Shown here: in pieces, positions 24,167 to 34,891 of the stretch
Position numbering within the stretch: the stretch's first letter is position 1
Layout: every line of letters begins with the position of its first letter
Source: Xenorhabdus thuongxuanensis
Lineage (GTDB): Bacteria; Pseudomonadota; Gammaproteobacteria; Enterobacterales; Enterobacteriaceae
NCBI RefSeq assembly: GCF_001908095.1
Contig: NZ_MKGR01000002.1
Span: 171,464 to 235,463, forward strand
Direction: 5' to 3'
Length of the DNA: 64,000 nt
Translations under genes and position numbers: made by a program
The notes under the pieces: generated by a model
Told to the model about the DNA's origin: nothing
What the model saw: the letters and a program-made list of their open reading frames with translations, nothing else
Databases searched by the model: none

Positions 24167-25588
24167 ATGCCAATACAACAACTCCCGCTGATGAAAGGGA
24201 ATGGTAAAAACTACCATGATGCTGATTATGTTGATCTGCTGCCGGTTAATATGTTGGCCACACCGAAGGAAATATTAGGTGCATCCGGCTATCTCCGCTC
24301 TTTCCCCGGTATCACTCAGTGCAATGATGATGTAGCAGGCGTATCGCGCGGTGCTGAGTTCAATACTAAGGAGTCGGCAGTGTATCGCGTTCTGGGGAAT
24401 AAACTGTATAGAGGATCTGATACTATCGGCAATGTTTCCGGTTCTGGTCGTGTCAGTATGGCGCACAGCTATCACAGTCAGGCTGTTTCTGCTAATGGTG
24501 TCATGTCACTTTATCGTTATGATGGCACGGTTAAGCGACTGGAGAACTGGCCTGCTTCGTCTGGGTACCCACAATATGATATCGGTTCCGTGCGTGATAT
24601 TTGCCGATCCCGGGGTCGTTACATCTGGGCGAAAGAGGGTACTGATACTTTCGGTGTGACCGATTTGGAAGATGAATCCCACCCAGACCGATACCGCGCG
24701 TTGTACCGTGCTGAGTCTCAGCCTGATGGTATTATCGGCATTGATACATGGCGGGATTTTGTTGTGTGTTTCGGCTCCTCCACCATTGAGTATTTTTCGC
24801 TGACGGGGGCTACTGACGCGCAAGCAGCAATTTATGTGGCTCAACCTTCCCTGATGGTACAAAAGGGTATTGCAGGCATACATTGCAAAACGGTATTCGG
24901 TGACTCGCACTCCATTATCAGCCATCAAGCGACAGGATTACCCTCTGTTTATGTGATCCGGCAAGGACAAGTTGCCTCCATTGCTACAGCATCCATAGAG
25001 AAAATACTGCGAGAATACACGGCTGATGAACTGGCAGTCGGTGTTATGGAAACCGTTCGCTTTGATGCACATGAGCTACTGATTATTCATCTTCCCCGCC
25101 ATGTGTTGTGTTATGACGCTGCTGCCAGTCAGAATGCGCCACAATGGAGCATCCTAAAGACCGGGTTATATGATGATATCTACCGTGGTATTGATTTTAT
25201 GTTTGAGGGCAATCAAATCACGGTGGGGGATAAAAAAGAATGCGTGAGCGGACAGCTTAATTTTTCTTCTTCAGAGCAATACGGCCAGCAGCAGGAACAC
25301 TTGCTGTATACGCCCATGTTCAAAGCGGATAATGCCAGGGTATTTGATTTTGAACTGGAAGCCTCGACGGGCGTTGCGCAATACGCTGATCGCTTGTTCC
25401 TGTCTGCCACTACCGATGGTATCAACTACGGTCGGGAGCAGATGATGAGTCAGAACGCCCCCTTTCTCTATGACAAACGCATCTTGTGGCGGCGTGTGGG
25501 TAGGGTACGCAAAAACATTGGCTTTAAGGTGCGTATCATTACCAAATCACCGGTAACGCTAACCGGTTGCCAGATTAGACTGGAGTAA
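24167..25588 (+). CDS. tail hub / DNA stabilisation protein gp10
   Basis: 473 residues from the ATG behind AGGTGAGTG (a GTG one codon earlier is possible); P22 gp10 is 472. N-terminal MPIQQLPLMKGNGKNYHDAD and LLPVNMLATPKEILGASGYL are characteristic. It forms the hub beneath gp4 that carries the tailspikes and the needle and retains packaged DNA. Confidence 0.9.
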   Translation: MPIQQLPLMKGNGKNYHDADYVDLLPVNMLATPKEILGASGYLRSFPGITQCNDDVAGVSRGAEFNTKESAVYRVLGNKLYRGSDTIGNVSGSGRVSMAHSYHSQAVSANGVMSLYRYDGTVKRLENWPASSGYPQYDIGSVRDICRSRGRYIWAKEGTDTFGVTDLEDESHPDRYRALYRAESQPDGIIGIDTWRDFVVCFGSSTIEYFSLTGATDAQAAIYVAQPSLMVQKGIAGIHCKTVFGDSHSIISHQATGLPSVYVIRQGQVASIATASIEKILREYTADELAVGVMETVRFDAHELLIIHLPRHVLCYDAAASQNAPQWSILKTGLYDDIYRGIDFMFEGNQITVGDKKECVSGQLNFSSSEQYGQQQEHLLYTPMFKADNARVFDFELEASTGVAQYADRLFLSATTDGINYGREQMMSQNAPFLYDKRILWRRVGRVRKNIGFKVRIITKSPVTLTGCQIRLE

Positions 25589-25590
25589 AT

Positions 25591-26268
25591 ATGGCCGATG
25601 ATAATCTCAAAAATCCTGTCGAAATACAGGCAAACCGCATTGATGCCACGCTTCTTCCCGATAACTTCTCTCAGCCTTATTTTCTCTATGTTGTTCAGCA
25701 AGGCACGGATTTAGGCAATGTGGCGAACAAAGCCAATCAGGCCGGAGACGGGGCTTATGATGCTCAGGCTAAAAATGACGAGCAGGATATCGTCCTTGAT
25801 GCTCATGGGAAAAGAATCACTCAGGCCGAAGAAACGCTGGAAGACCACGAAGTCAGGATCACCAAAGCAGAGGAAGACTTAGCAAAACTGGAAGTCAGGG
25901 TGCTGAATGTCGAGCATGACGTTGAGGGCCTGAAGATAAAGATACAGGACATAGACGGTCAGATATCTGAAATAAAAGTTGACTATGTCTCCAGGAAAGC
26001 AACGGCAACTCAGGTTATCTCGTCCCCCATCGATGTTAAAAACAACTACCTAATCAATGGCCTTAATGTGGTGGGTCAAAGGGTCAAGGGATTCACCGCA
26101 ATGACTGGCGAGGCAAATAAAGGGACGATAGATGCTAATCAGTCATGGAACGCGGGTGAAACTTACGACCAATCTGTTATCCAATCTCTCATGAATGCCG
26201 TCACATCGCTCGCCAAAAGGTGCAAGGCGTATGAGGACGCATTGAGGTCTCACGGACTTATTAACTAA
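25591..26268 (+). CDS. tail needle gp26
   Basis: 225 residues (P22 gp26 is 233). The capsid-binding N-terminus NPVEIQANRIDATLLPDNF and YVVQQGTDLGNVANKANQAG is well conserved. Residues about 60-140 form a trimeric coiled coil with heptads (EETLEDHEVRITKAEEDLAK). The C-terminal tip (about 145-225) differs from P22 and reads like the knob-type tips of Sf6-like phages. The needle plugs the tail and probably touches the outer membrane first. Confidence 0.9.
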   Translation: MADDNLKNPVEIQANRIDATLLPDNFSQPYFLYVVQQGTDLGNVANKANQAGDGAYDAQAKNDEQDIVLDAHGKRITQAEETLEDHEVRITKAEEDLAKLEVRVLNVEHDVEGLKIKIQDIDGQISEIKVDYVSRKATATQVISSPIDVKNNYLINGLNVVGQRVKGFTAMTGEANKGTIDANQSWNAGETYDQSVIQSLMNAVTSLAKRCKAYEDALRSHGLIN

Positions 26269-26648
26269 TGACAAAAATAGACAAAATAACCGGTTCACAG
26301 CTGATGCGGCTGTGGGGCGTTCCGTCATGGGTAGAACCCGGTGCTGAATACTATTTATGGGAGGGTTGCTGTGTATTTGCACTGGTCAAGCAAGACGGAT
26401 TTTATGATATCCATATCGCCATGGACAAACGCAGACGCAAAGACAGCCGAATGGCGGGTGCAGCCATTCTAAAGCTGTTCGGCAAGTATAAGCTCAGGGC
26501 AGCCATTCTGGTTGATAGAGAGCATGTTTGTCATTACGCGGCAAAGATGGGCTTTTCGTCACCCACAAAGCAACTGATCCCATTGACGGACGGCAGGGTA
26601 GTGACTTCTTTTATCATGTGGCGTGAGCCGGGAGACTATTATGGGTAA
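26268..26648 (+). CDS. gp14-like (DUF2824) head protein
   Basis: 126 residues in the gp14 place, starting on the last base of gp26. Sequence (SQLMRLWGVPSWVEPGAEYY, then RRKDSRMAGAAILKLFGKYK and MGFSSPTKQL) fits DUF2824, an acetyltransferase-like fold without clear catalysis. P22 gp14 is needed for infectivity but its role is unclear. It overlaps gp7 by eight bases. Confidence 0.75.
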   Translation: MTKIDKITGSQLMRLWGVPSWVEPGAEYYLWEGCCVFALVKQDGFYDIHIAMDKRRRKDSRMAGAAILKLFGKYKLRAAILVDREHVCHYAAKMGFSSPTKQLIPLTDGRVVTSFIMWREPGDYYG

Positions 26649-27315
26649 TGCCATTGGTGCAGTGGGTAACATTGCGGGCAATGTGCTGGGCGGCATTGGC
26701 GCACGGAAGGGCGCTAAAGAACAGGCCCGTTCAAATGACCGGGCAATGGACAATCAAATGGCGATGTACGAAAAGCAGCTTGAGTTGCTTGAGCCATTTA
26801 GGAAAGCCGGATTATCTGGTTTAGAGGGTTTGCAGGGTATTGCTGGGAAACCCATTGACCGGAATGCATTAACAGCAGAATATTTGAAAAGTCCTGAATA
26901 TCAGATGATGGCAGATCAGGCTCGGTATCAACAGTTAGCCTCAGCAGAGGCCACTGGCAGCCTTGGATCATCGGCAAATAGTAATGCATTAGCGGCCATA
27001 ACACCGGGTCTGGTTCAGCATTACCTCGGCAATATGCAAGGACAGCAGCAGGACATGTATAACCAATTAATGGGACTGACTAACGTTGGCTTGTCCGGTG
27101 CTGGTGCTCAGTCTGCTGCTTCGGCGGGCAATGCGAATGCGATGGGGGCTTTATATGGGCAGCAAGGGGCGATAAATGCCGGAAGAAGGGCACTTCCGTG
27201 GCAGGTTGCAGGCAGTTCTCTCAATAGTATCAATAACGCTTCTGCCCAAGATATGAACCAGTTCGGTAACTTTGCCGGGAATATCATGGGTAACATGATG
27301 GGAGGGATGTTCTGA
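26641..27315 (+). CDS. ejection protein gp7-like
   Basis: 224 residues from the ATG of MGNAIGAVGNIAGNVLGGIG (P22 gp7 is 229). Gly/Ala/Asn-rich ends and a central helix (MAMYEKQLELLEPFRKAGLS) are typical. P22 gp7 loses its first 20 residues on maturation; the Gly-rich start here could be the same leader. It is ejected with gp16 and gp20 to help build a DNA channel. Confidence 0.85.
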   Translation: MGNAIGAVGNIAGNVLGGIGARKGAKEQARSNDRAMDNQMAMYEKQLELLEPFRKAGLSGLEGLQGIAGKPIDRNALTAEYLKSPEYQMMADQARYQQLASAEATGSLGSSANSNALAAITPGLVQHYLGNMQGQQQDMYNQLMGLTNVGLSGAGAQSAASAGNANAMGALYGQQGAINAGRRALPWQVAGSSLNSINNASAQDMNQFGNFAGNIMGNMMGGMF

Positions 27316-28571
27316 TGTTACAACCTATTAACTACTACAATGCTTTAATTCCTGATTACAGGAAAGAAGCCCTGATGGAGACACAGAACAGGCTGGGTCA
27401 GGCTCAGCTTTCAGGGTTAAATATGCAGAACATGCAGATGCAACAGCAAATGCAAGACCAGCAACTCCAGAGACAGCAGCAGCAGTCGCTGAATCAGCAA
27501 ATCAGCCAGGCTTGGGGCAATCCTCAGGCAATGAATGCATTAATGGCTAAAAATCCTCAGGCGGTTGATTACCTGCAAAAGATGATGGGTGTTCAGAATG
27601 ATAATCACCGAATGGCATTAGGTAATGCGGCCAGAGATTTGGGGATGGCTATGCAATCTGGCAATCCACAGGCTATCGCTCAAGCGGCGACTCATCATTC
27701 TGGCGCGCTCAGTTCAATTGGGTCAAGTCCTCAGGAAATAATGCAGATGGCTATGAATGACCCTCAGACACTGAACCAAACGATTGAAGCAGTAAGAATG
27801 GGGACACTTTCTCCTAATGAGTACTACGGCGTTCAGGACAAGCAACAGGGAAGAGAGATTGACCGTGGTAGATTGGCTGAATCCATGAGAAGCAACAGAG
27901 CGTCAGAGGTTTTGCAATCCAGAGGGCAAGATATTCAGGTCCGTGGTCAGGATATTTCAGCAGAAAATGCCAGACTCGACAGAGAAATAAAGAAGGCTGA
28001 GTTTGCTCAAAAATCCATTGACCGCCAGCTGGCCAGTGAAACCAATCAAATTAAGCGCGATGATCTCTTAATGAAGCAGCAAGAGGCACAAAAGAAAGCC
28101 AGTGAAGCTAAAGCGGATAGGTATGATAATTATGCCGCTGCCTATGAAGCGTCTCAACGATCAATAGATGCTGCTGACAGGATAATGAACAGTCCGGGAT
28201 TTACGGGGTATTTTGGCACTAATATCAACCCCTTTAGCAGCCGATGGATACCGGGAACAGATGCCGCCGATACGCAGGCTCAGGTAGAGACGCTGGGTTC
28301 GCAAATCTTCCTGTCGATGGTGAGCCAAATGAAGGGAATGGGCGCGTTGTCTAATGCTGAGGGGGCGAAATTGCAGGCTGCGATTGGTAGCTTAAGTTCA
28401 AGTATGTCAGAAAAAGAGGCCAAGCGATCGCTGAGTGAGATTAAAAACACCCTAACGCAAGCTCAAGACAGACTGAATTCCAAATATAAGGATGAGTCGG
28501 CCTTGTATAGTAGTAACCAAGCCGAATCGACAAAGGGCAGTCATAACTACTCAAGTTTATGGGGTGACTAA
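27315..28571 (+). CDS. ejection protein gp20-like
   Basis: 418 residues (P22 gp20 is 471), Gln/Met/Ala-rich and helical, with MQMQQQMQDQQLQRQQQQSL near the N-terminus and long coiled segments at about 200-280. Its start overlaps the gp7 stop and its stop overlaps the gp16 start (TAATG-type overlaps), so the three ejection genes are coupled. Confidence 0.85.
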   Translation: MLQPINYYNALIPDYRKEALMETQNRLGQAQLSGLNMQNMQMQQQMQDQQLQRQQQQSLNQQISQAWGNPQAMNALMAKNPQAVDYLQKMMGVQNDNHRMALGNAARDLGMAMQSGNPQAIAQAATHHSGALSSIGSSPQEIMQMAMNDPQTLNQTIEAVRMGTLSPNEYYGVQDKQQGREIDRGRLAESMRSNRASEVLQSRGQDIQVRGQDISAENARLDREIKKAEFAQKSIDRQLASETNQIKRDDLLMKQQEAQKKASEAKADRYDNYAAAYEASQRSIDAADRIMNSPGFTGYFGTNINPFSSRWIPGTDAADTQAQVETLGSQIFLSMVSQMKGMGALSNAEGAKLQAAIGSLSSSMSEKEAKRSLSEIKNTLTQAQDRLNSKYKDESALYSSNQAESTKGSHNYSSLWGD

Positions 28572-30799
28572 TGGCTAAACCGTGGCGGGATGTCATGGCA
28601 TCTCAAGAATACCAATCGCTTAATCCCCAGCAGCAAGCGGCAGCGCAAGAGCAGTACTTCAATGACGTTGTCGCACCAAACGCGGGGAATCATGTCGAAG
28701 CGGCTAAAAAACAGTTCTATTCTGCTTACCCACCATTCGGCATCAGCAGGGAAGAGAATGAAAGACAGGACACGATATTCGAGAAAGCCAACACGTTCGA
28801 TAATTTTGTCATGGGCGCGGTAAAAGGCGCGGTTGATATAGCAAATGCTTTACCTTGGTCTGAAAAGCCCACACAGGAAGAGCAAGCTACAATAAATGCC
28901 ATCAACAGCAAGATGAAAGCCAGGAATTCGACTGCGCAGGATATAGGGGAGTTTGTCGGTCAGGCTGCGCCGTTTGTTTCCGGTGGCGGAATAGTCAATC
29001 TGGCTGCTACCACGCCGGGGAGATTAGGGCTGGCCTCATTAACGGGAGCGGTAGAAGGCGGACTGGTCGCAAAGGGAACCGGCGGAGATCTTTTGACTGG
29101 CGCCGCGATCGGCGGCGCTATTGGCCCGGTGGCTGAGTATGCCTCGCCATACGTGGGGAAATTAGTCAATCAGGTTGGCGAAAAAACCGGGCTAAATAAA
29201 TTCTTTAGAGGCGCTGATGAGGCTTCGAGTACTGGACATCCACCCAGCCCACCACCCGAAGCCGAACACGTGCTCACACCTGAAGAAACCCTGCGTCAGA
29301 TGGCATCGCAGAAAAATCCCGACTTAGCATCTTCCTTAAAAGGGCTTGATCCACAACCGGTACAGGAAGTCAGAGCAGCCGCAGAACGGCTGGGTGTTGT
29401 TGACGATTTATTGCCTTCCACGTTATCGGGTAATCAGCAATATCAGGCAGTTGAGCAAGCGATAAAATCAAGGCCCGGATCTGCACTTAAGGTTCAGGAG
29501 GATAAATCAATCAGTCGCCTTGCTGAAAGTGCGGGGAGGTTGATTGATGATGTTGCAACTGTGCCTGATGCGTTATCCCTTAATCAACGCGTGATTGGGC
29601 AATTTGATAGCCGCATGGCTGCGCTTGAGCGAAAAAGTGATGATCTTTATCGACGTATTGATAATGCCATGCCTGCGAGAACGAGAGTCAATGCTGAAAA
29701 CACGGGGGCCATGCTTGAAAGAAAGGCGGATGAGTTAGGCGGCTGGGAGCATCTTGATACTGTAGAAAAGAATGTGTTCAAAGCCATCAATCCCGGAGTC
29801 GATGGTACTCTTACCTATGCCAACCTGAATAAGCAAAGAAGACTGGTTGGACAGGCGCTGTTTAAAAATAGAGGACCATATCGCGATGCGGATGAAGCCG
29901 CGCTGAGTTACCTGTATCGTCAATTATCAGCAGATCAGCGCGTTGCTCTGGGCGGTGCTGAGGTCAGGCGGGAATTTGAAATAGCCCAGCGGTTAGTGCA
30001 AATGCGTAAGAACATGGAAGGGCAAATGGTTCAGCTGAGAGGGAAAAATCTCACGGGTGATATCGCCAATAAAAGCGCTCTGGCTGTCGCGTCTCTCGCC
30101 AAAGGAAATGCCAAGCAATTTACTGAGCTGATGGCCAACCTGCCCACACGACAAATGCGTCAGGAGGTGGCAGGCTCAGCGATTAGGGACATGCTTTCAT
30201 CGGGCAAGCGCGGTGCCGATTTTAATCCCGCCGGATTTGCTGACTGGTACCAGAACTTACGTACATCAGGAAACTTACGTACTTTGGTGCAACATATGCC
30301 GCGTGAATTTATGTCGGGACTGCAGGATACCTATGTGGTGGCCAATGCGATTCGTAAGGCAAAATCATACGAAATCACCACGGGTAGATTGAATGACTTC
30401 ACTCAGCGGTTCGATGCGGTGACAGCCCCTCACGAGTTAATGGCGAAGTACGCCGCAAGAATAGGCACCATGGCAGGCACTAAGGGTGGACCACTGGGTG
30501 CGGTTGCCGGTGGTGTGATTGGTGAGAAGCTGGCAGCCAGAGCACGATTAGCAGGTGGTTCCGGCTCTTCAGCGGCGGCTGAGCGGCTGATTTTAACGCC
30601 CGAATTCCAGCAGGCAACCAAAGGACTCACTTCACCACTACCCAAGGATAAGGGGAAATACAGAAAAGCATTTGATGAATCCGGGCTGAGAGCCTCAAAA
30701 GCATGGCGTTCATTCTATGCTTCTCTTCCTGAGACGGATAAACGCACCCTGGCCCGTATTGGCATTATTGGCTGGATAAGCCAGAACCAGGAAGAATAG
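28571..30799 (+). CDS. ejection protein gp16-like
   Basis: 742 residues, longer than P22 gp16 (609). It has an N-terminal helical part, Gly/Ala-rich membrane-active stretches (GRLGLASLTGAVEGGLVAKG, TKGGPLGAVAGGVIGEKLAA) and long helical regions. P22 gp16 enters the host first and helps DNA cross the inner membrane. The extra length lies mainly in the middle. A terminator follows, and the P22 immI genes (arc, mnt, ant) expected next are missing. Confidence 0.85.
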   Translation: MAKPWRDVMASQEYQSLNPQQQAAAQEQYFNDVVAPNAGNHVEAAKKQFYSAYPPFGISREENERQDTIFEKANTFDNFVMGAVKGAVDIANALPWSEKPTQEEQATINAINSKMKARNSTAQDIGEFVGQAAPFVSGGGIVNLAATTPGRLGLASLTGAVEGGLVAKGTGGDLLTGAAIGGAIGPVAEYASPYVGKLVNQVGEKTGLNKFFRGADEASSTGHPPSPPPEAEHVLTPEETLRQMASQKNPDLASSLKGLDPQPVQEVRAAAERLGVVDDLLPSTLSGNQQYQAVEQAIKSRPGSALKVQEDKSISRLAESAGRLIDDVATVPDALSLNQRVIGQFDSRMAALERKSDDLYRRIDNAMPARTRVNAENTGAMLERKADELGGWEHLDTVEKNVFKAINPGVDGTLTYANLNKQRRLVGQALFKNRGPYRDADEAALSYLYRQLSADQRVALGGAEVRREFEIAQRLVQMRKNMEGQMVQLRGKNLTGDIANKSALAVASLAKGNAKQFTELMANLPTRQMRQEVAGSAIRDMLSSGKRGADFNPAGFADWYQNLRTSGNLRTLVQHMPREFMSGLQDTYVVANAIRKAKSYEITTGRLNDFTQRFDAVTAPHELMAKYAARIGTMAGTKGGPLGAVAGGVIGEKLAARARLAGGSGSSAAAERLILTPEFQQATKGLTSPLPKDKGKYRKAFDESGLRASKAWRSFYASLPETDKRTLARIGIIGWISQNQEE

Positions 30800-30821
30800 T
30801 TTACTTCATTACTCATGTCAT

Positions 30822-30843
30822 GCCGCTTAATTGCGGCTTTTTT
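30822..30843 (+). terminator. terminator after the ejection genes
   Basis: Stem GCCGC/GCGGC with loop TTAATT and six T, 22 bases after the gp16 stop. Confidence 0.8.
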
Positions 30844-30909
30844 ACGTCCAAATTTTAACATCGCTACAGTATCTCGTGCTGGGATGCTGTATGTCTGGAG
30901 AAAATATAA

Positions 30910-33018
30910 ATGTCAGAGATAATACCGAATGTCGTCGTTAGCATGCCGTCTCAGTTATTCACGATGGCACGTTCCTTCAAGGCATGCGCTAACGGCCGGA
31001 TTTACATTGGTAAGGTCAATACCGATCCGACCCTGCCTGAAAACCAGATTCAGGTTTATCTGGAGCGGGAAGACGGTGCTCATATCCCGTGCCCTCAGCC
31101 TATCATCATCAATCAGGCTGGCTACCCGGTTTACAATGGCCAGATGAGTAAGTTCGTGACGGTTGAGGGGCACGCTATGGCGGTTTACGATAGCTATGGG
31201 GTGCAGCAGTTCTACGTTCCTAACCTATTGAAGTATGACCCTGATCAACTCCGAAAACAGCTGGGAGCACCGGGGGGTGCCGATATCATTAGGGCGGATG
31301 GTGATAATACTGTTGGCGATATCATCAACTCTCAATGGAAAACCAAATCACTGGACTTTTTTCAGCCGCTTGGGGGGCATTACATTCAGAAAGCGGCTGA
31401 CTGGTGCAAAGCGCATGGCTATGCGCTGGTGATCCCACGCGGAAAAGAATACGAATACTCAGAGCGCATTGTTTTTGAAGATATCACCTTATTATGGGAA
31501 GGCACCTTAACCCTGACCAGTCTGATAGATTGCGGCATTGTGTTTAGGCGTAATGTCATGATGCCGACCTATGGTCACTTGAAATCATCAAAAAATATTG
31601 TCCTGCCGGATGATTATTTTATGGTGGGATTTTATAGCTGGCGCTCACCGGAGGGTACGCTGGGCTGTCAGGATAATGTGATTTCGGGACGATTAGATAT
31701 TCGCAATGGGCATATTGACTATAACGGCTGGGATCAGGGAAATGTGGATGATTACGCCAATTTGACCGGCGGCGGGGTGCTCATGCTGGGGGGGTCCTGG
31801 ATGCGGCCAACGCTGGGCATGACTGATCGGTCATGGGAAAACGTTCACCGCAATAAATTAAACTTCTATATTGATGGATTTAGCTATTCACTGGTGATGC
31901 AGGGGATTATGGATGCAAATTCACCGGGGCAATTTGTTGGATGGGTAAACGGTAACACGATTGATATTAGGGCGAGACGCTTTAAGGACGCAATCAGCCT
32001 GAAGTGCACATCAACCAACCCGAAAACCACTCGTGGAGGAGAAGTTTCCAGTAACATCGTTCTCGCAGAGTTACAGTCAACAAAAGTAACAACAAGGAGA
32101 TTCATGTATTGTGAAGGATATGATAATAAATTTACAATAAAGGGATGGGATATAAATGCTGGTGATGGAGATATATTGTTTGAGTTTACAAAAGGGAATA
32201 AGTCATCCGATGTATTTCAGGAATCTACCAATAACATCGTAGAGCTATTATATGCCACACTTAACGATGGAGAATCTTGGTATAGCAAATTTGTGAAAGA
32301 AGATCTTCCGGGGGCAAATAACTTTGTTTCAGAGTCTTTCCCATTCAAAAATATATTTACTGAATCATCTGGTTATGCCTTGTCTTCTAGAGGCTCATCA
32401 GGGGGATACGTAAGAGGTATTGATAATTTTCTTGGCAATTTTTCGTTAAGACCAAGATTTAGAACTAGAGTAATCAAAAACGGCAGTGACATAACATCTT
32501 TTATTGAAGACATAAATAACATGTTTGATGGAAACCAGTCTTCATCAACAAATATAGATGTATCTATTGGTGATTCGGTATCTATAGAAATGGACATGAT
32601 ATCATCTATTTATAACTTTACGTTGATAGGGCAAACTTTATCTTACATATCATCACTAAAGGGTAAAGTGAAGCTGGAAGCACTAAATGCAAATGGTAAT
32701 GTTATACATTCAACTAATGAAGATTTAAGGTCAACCAATGTCACTGGAATCAGATTAATGACTAGAGTGTTTACACTAAGAGTTAATTATTATGATTTCA
32801 AGAATAGCGGAGAATTAAGAATAGGGTGCATATTTGCAAAATGCGACTCACACAATACTAGAATGGGTGTTGTTGGGAGTTCAGGAGGTGATGTTTCTGG
32901 GCATATTAGATTTTTAACTCCTAATTCATCACCTGTCATAACTGATCAAATCACAGGGCAACTTTGGGAAATAATTTCTGAAAGAGGAGTGTTGAGAACA
33001 AGAAAATATACGCCATAA
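30910..33018 (+). CDS. tailspike with P22 gp9-type head-binding domain
   Basis: 702 residues. Residues 1-115 are the P22 head-binding domain ([49 protein letters not shown] equivalent [15 protein letters not shown]). The rest is a predicted beta-helix that should bind and may cleave O-antigen, and it is unrelated to P22. From about codon 395 (near 32090) the DNA becomes clearly A+T-rich with many AGA and ATA codons, which points to exchange of the distal receptor-binding part. GTCTGGAG lies upstream of the start. Confidence 0.88.
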   Translation: MSEIIPNVVVSMPSQLFTMARSFKACANGRIYIGKVNTDPTLPENQIQVYLEREDGAHIPCPQPIIINQAGYPVYNGQMSKFVTVEGHAMAVYDSYGVQQFYVPNLLKYDPDQLRKQLGAPGGADIIRADGDNTVGDIINSQWKTKSLDFFQPLGGHYIQKAADWCKAHGYALVIPRGKEYEYSERIVFEDITLLWEGTLTLTSLIDCGIVFRRNVMMPTYGHLKSSKNIVLPDDYFMVGFYSWRSPEGTLGCQDNVISGRLDIRNGHIDYNGWDQGNVDDYANLTGGGVLMLGGSWMRPTLGMTDRSWENVHRNKLNFYIDGFSYSLVMQGIMDANSPGQFVGWVNGNTIDIRARRFKDAISLKCTSTNPKTTRGGEVSSNIVLAELQSTKVTTRRFMYCEGYDNKFTIKGWDINAGDGDILFEFTKGNKSSDVFQESTNNIVELLYATLNDGESWYSKFVKEDLPGANNFVSESFPFKNIFTESSGYALSSRGSSGGYVRGIDNFLGNFSLRPRFRTRVIKNGSDITSFIEDINNMFDGNQSSSTNIDVSIGDSVSIEMDMISSIYNFTLIGQTLSYISSLKGKVKLEALNANGNVIHSTNEDLRSTNVTGIRLMTRVFTLRVNYYDFKNSGELRIGCIFAKCDSHNTRMGVVGSSGGDVSGHIRFLTPNSSPVITDQITGQLWEIISERGVLRTRKYTP

Positions 33019-33023
33019 AAATA

Positions 33024-33050
33024 AATGCCCTCATTGGAGGGCATTATTTT
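33024..33050. terminator. bidirectional terminator between tailspike and acyltransferase
   Basis: AATGCCCTC/GAGGGCATT stem with a four-base loop and A/T runs on both sides, between convergent genes. Confidence 0.85.
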
Positions 33051-34891
33051 CAATTAATTTTATCTATTATATATTTAACAACAATGTCAGAGCCATATAT
33101 TGATAAGTGACTGTTATCGGAATATATGGGATGATTCTTTTTATCTAAAAGAAGACATTTGCCATTCTTGCATAAAATATCATTAGGATCTATGAACGTT
33201 ACATTATTAAACATAGACTCAAGATGTCTAATATCATCGTTTATTTTTATCTTTTCTCTGTTACTTTCTGATGGACATGGAGACATTAATCTATTTACTG
33301 GTAAGTTATTTCTAGCCAGACATTCAAATGAAGATGATTTGCTGCCATTTGTCTTCCCTATTATATAGTAATGTCTTTCATTGCCGCCTATCTTGATCAA
33401 TTCAGCAAGTTCATTGACTATTGTTTTATTAACATCTCCATTTAATTTATCTCCATTTATTCGGTTTGTTAGTTTATAATCACCCCAAGACATGGACAGT
33501 ATAATATCAGTTTTAGGATGGTTTTCCATAACTTTAATTAAGTTGTTGTATCTAAGAATACATACCCTATCATCATTATCATCAAATTTAGAGTAATAAT
33601 TTGGAGTTATAAAACAACCATCTTTAAATATACCTATAGCTTTGAATTTTTCATTCTTAAAGCTATTCATATACTGTCTACTAAAGCTATCACCCGTTAT
33701 TATGGCTCTTGGCTCTTCACGATCTCCAATGTTAAAATATTGTATATCACTTGCCTGTCTTATGGCGCTCCCACCAAAATATTCTCTATGAAATTCTTTT
33801 TTTGTTAACTTGTAGTTGTCATCAACCCTGAAACCCAACCCATCCATAGAAACCATATATGATGATGCCATTGATATCAGGAAAATAGATAATAATCCAT
33901 ATTTGTAGTTTCTTCTTTTTTCGATAGTGTTAAATATCAAAAAGGCGATAATGATTATTGAAATCAAATAAATAACAAAGTTAACTTCAATATTTATTTT
34001 TTTGAAGAAGACAATAAAAGGCCAATGGACAAGATAGATAGAGTATGACCATAGTCCAATTTTTTGAAATACTGTATTAGACAGTAATGTTTTTTCGTTG
34101 TTTGATAATATACAAAGGTAAGCGCCAATCACAGGCAGGAGTGCATTATAACTAGGCCATAAATTCTCATTTGAGAAAATAATGAAAGATAGAATAATGA
34201 GAGATATCCCTAAAATTTCCACTATTCTTTTTTTACTGCTTTCAAGGCTTACTGGGTATAAGAAAGCAAGACCACCAAAGAGCATTTCCCACGCCCTTGT
34301 ATAGAGCATGAAATAAGACATTACTGAATCTTTAGTAGAAATGTATATACATAGCAGCAAACTCAAGACAGTAAGAGCTAAAATGATTCTTTTTATATTC
34401 TTGACTGATAAAAACTTGGATAGAACGACTAAGATTATTGGATATATAATATAAAATTGCCATTCAACAGAAAGCGACCAGGTATGCAGGAATAACTTAC
34501 TGAATGCATCTGAATCAAAGTAGCCTGACTCATTGGCATATACTATATTGGAGACAAATAATAAACTGGATAACCCATGCTTTCCAACCAATTGATATGT
34601 CAATGGCTCAAAAAACAAGTAACCCAACAGCAATACGATAGCAATGACTGCAACTAACGCAGGAACTATCCTTCTCGCTCTGGCTTGAAAGAACTTTAAT
34701 ATAGAAAAATTATTATTTTCTATTCCCCTAAATATGATTGATGTCATCAAAAAACCAGAGATGACAAAAAAGACGTCAACGCCAGCAAACCCGCCCGGAA
34801 GATAACTGCTATTGAAATGGAAAAGCACAACAGACATTACAGCTAATGCCCTCAGTCCATTGATGTCTTTCCTGAATGTATTTTGTTGCAT
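33050..34891 (-). CDS. membrane acyltransferase with SGNH domain (O-antigen acetylase-like, seroconversion)
   Basis: 613 residues. An acyltransferase-3 domain with about ten membrane segments (1-345) begins FRKDINGLRALAVMSVVLFH, FAGVDVFFVISGFLMTSIIF and has HTWSLSVEWQFYIIYPI. A C-terminal SGNH-type domain has the nucleophile in ITGDSFSRQY (about 395) and SDNSHLS near 593. This is the OafA layout, which adds acetyl groups to O-antigen sugars. Its location beside the tailspike at the prophage end is that of gtr or oac conversion genes of P22 and Sf6. It should change the phage receptor and host surface. Very A+T-rich, hence recently exchanged. Confidence 0.85.
   Translation of the reverse strand: MQQNTFRKDINGLRALAVMSVVLFHFNSSYLPGGFAGVDVFFVISGFLMTSIIFRGIENNNFSILKFFQARARRIVPALVAVIAIVLLLGYLFFEPLTYQLVGKHGLSSLLFVSNIVYANESGYFDSDAFSKLFLHTWSLSVEWQFYIIYPIILVVLSKFLSVKNIKRIILALTVLSLLLCIYISTKDSVMSYFMLYTRAWEMLFGGLAFLYPVSLESSKKRIVEILGISLIILSFIIFSNENLWPSYNALLPVIGAYLCILSNNEKTLLSNTVFQKIGLWSYSIYLVHWPFIVFFKKINIEVNFVIYLISIIIIAFLIFNTIEKRRNYKYGLLSIFLISMASSYMVSMDGLGFRVDDNYKLTKKEFHREYFGGSAIRQASDIQYFNIGDREEPRAIITGDSFSRQYMNSFKNEKFKAIGIFKDGCFITPNYYSKFDDNDDRVCILRYNNLIKVMENHPKTDIILSMSWGDYKLTNRINGDKLNGDVNKTIVNELAELIKIGGNERHYYIIGKTNGSKSSSFECLARNNLPVNRLMSPCPSESNREKIKINDDIRHLESMFNNVTFIDPNDILCKNGKCLLLDKKNHPIYSDNSHLSIYGSDIVVKYIIDKIN

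Noticed and set aside
24506..24928. 140-residue antisense frame in gp10
   Set aside because: Shadow of the strongly supported gp10 gene.
30800..30909. P22 immI region (arc, mnt, ant) or sieA between gp16 and the tailspike
   Set aside because: Only a terminator and a short leader fit in this 110-base gap.
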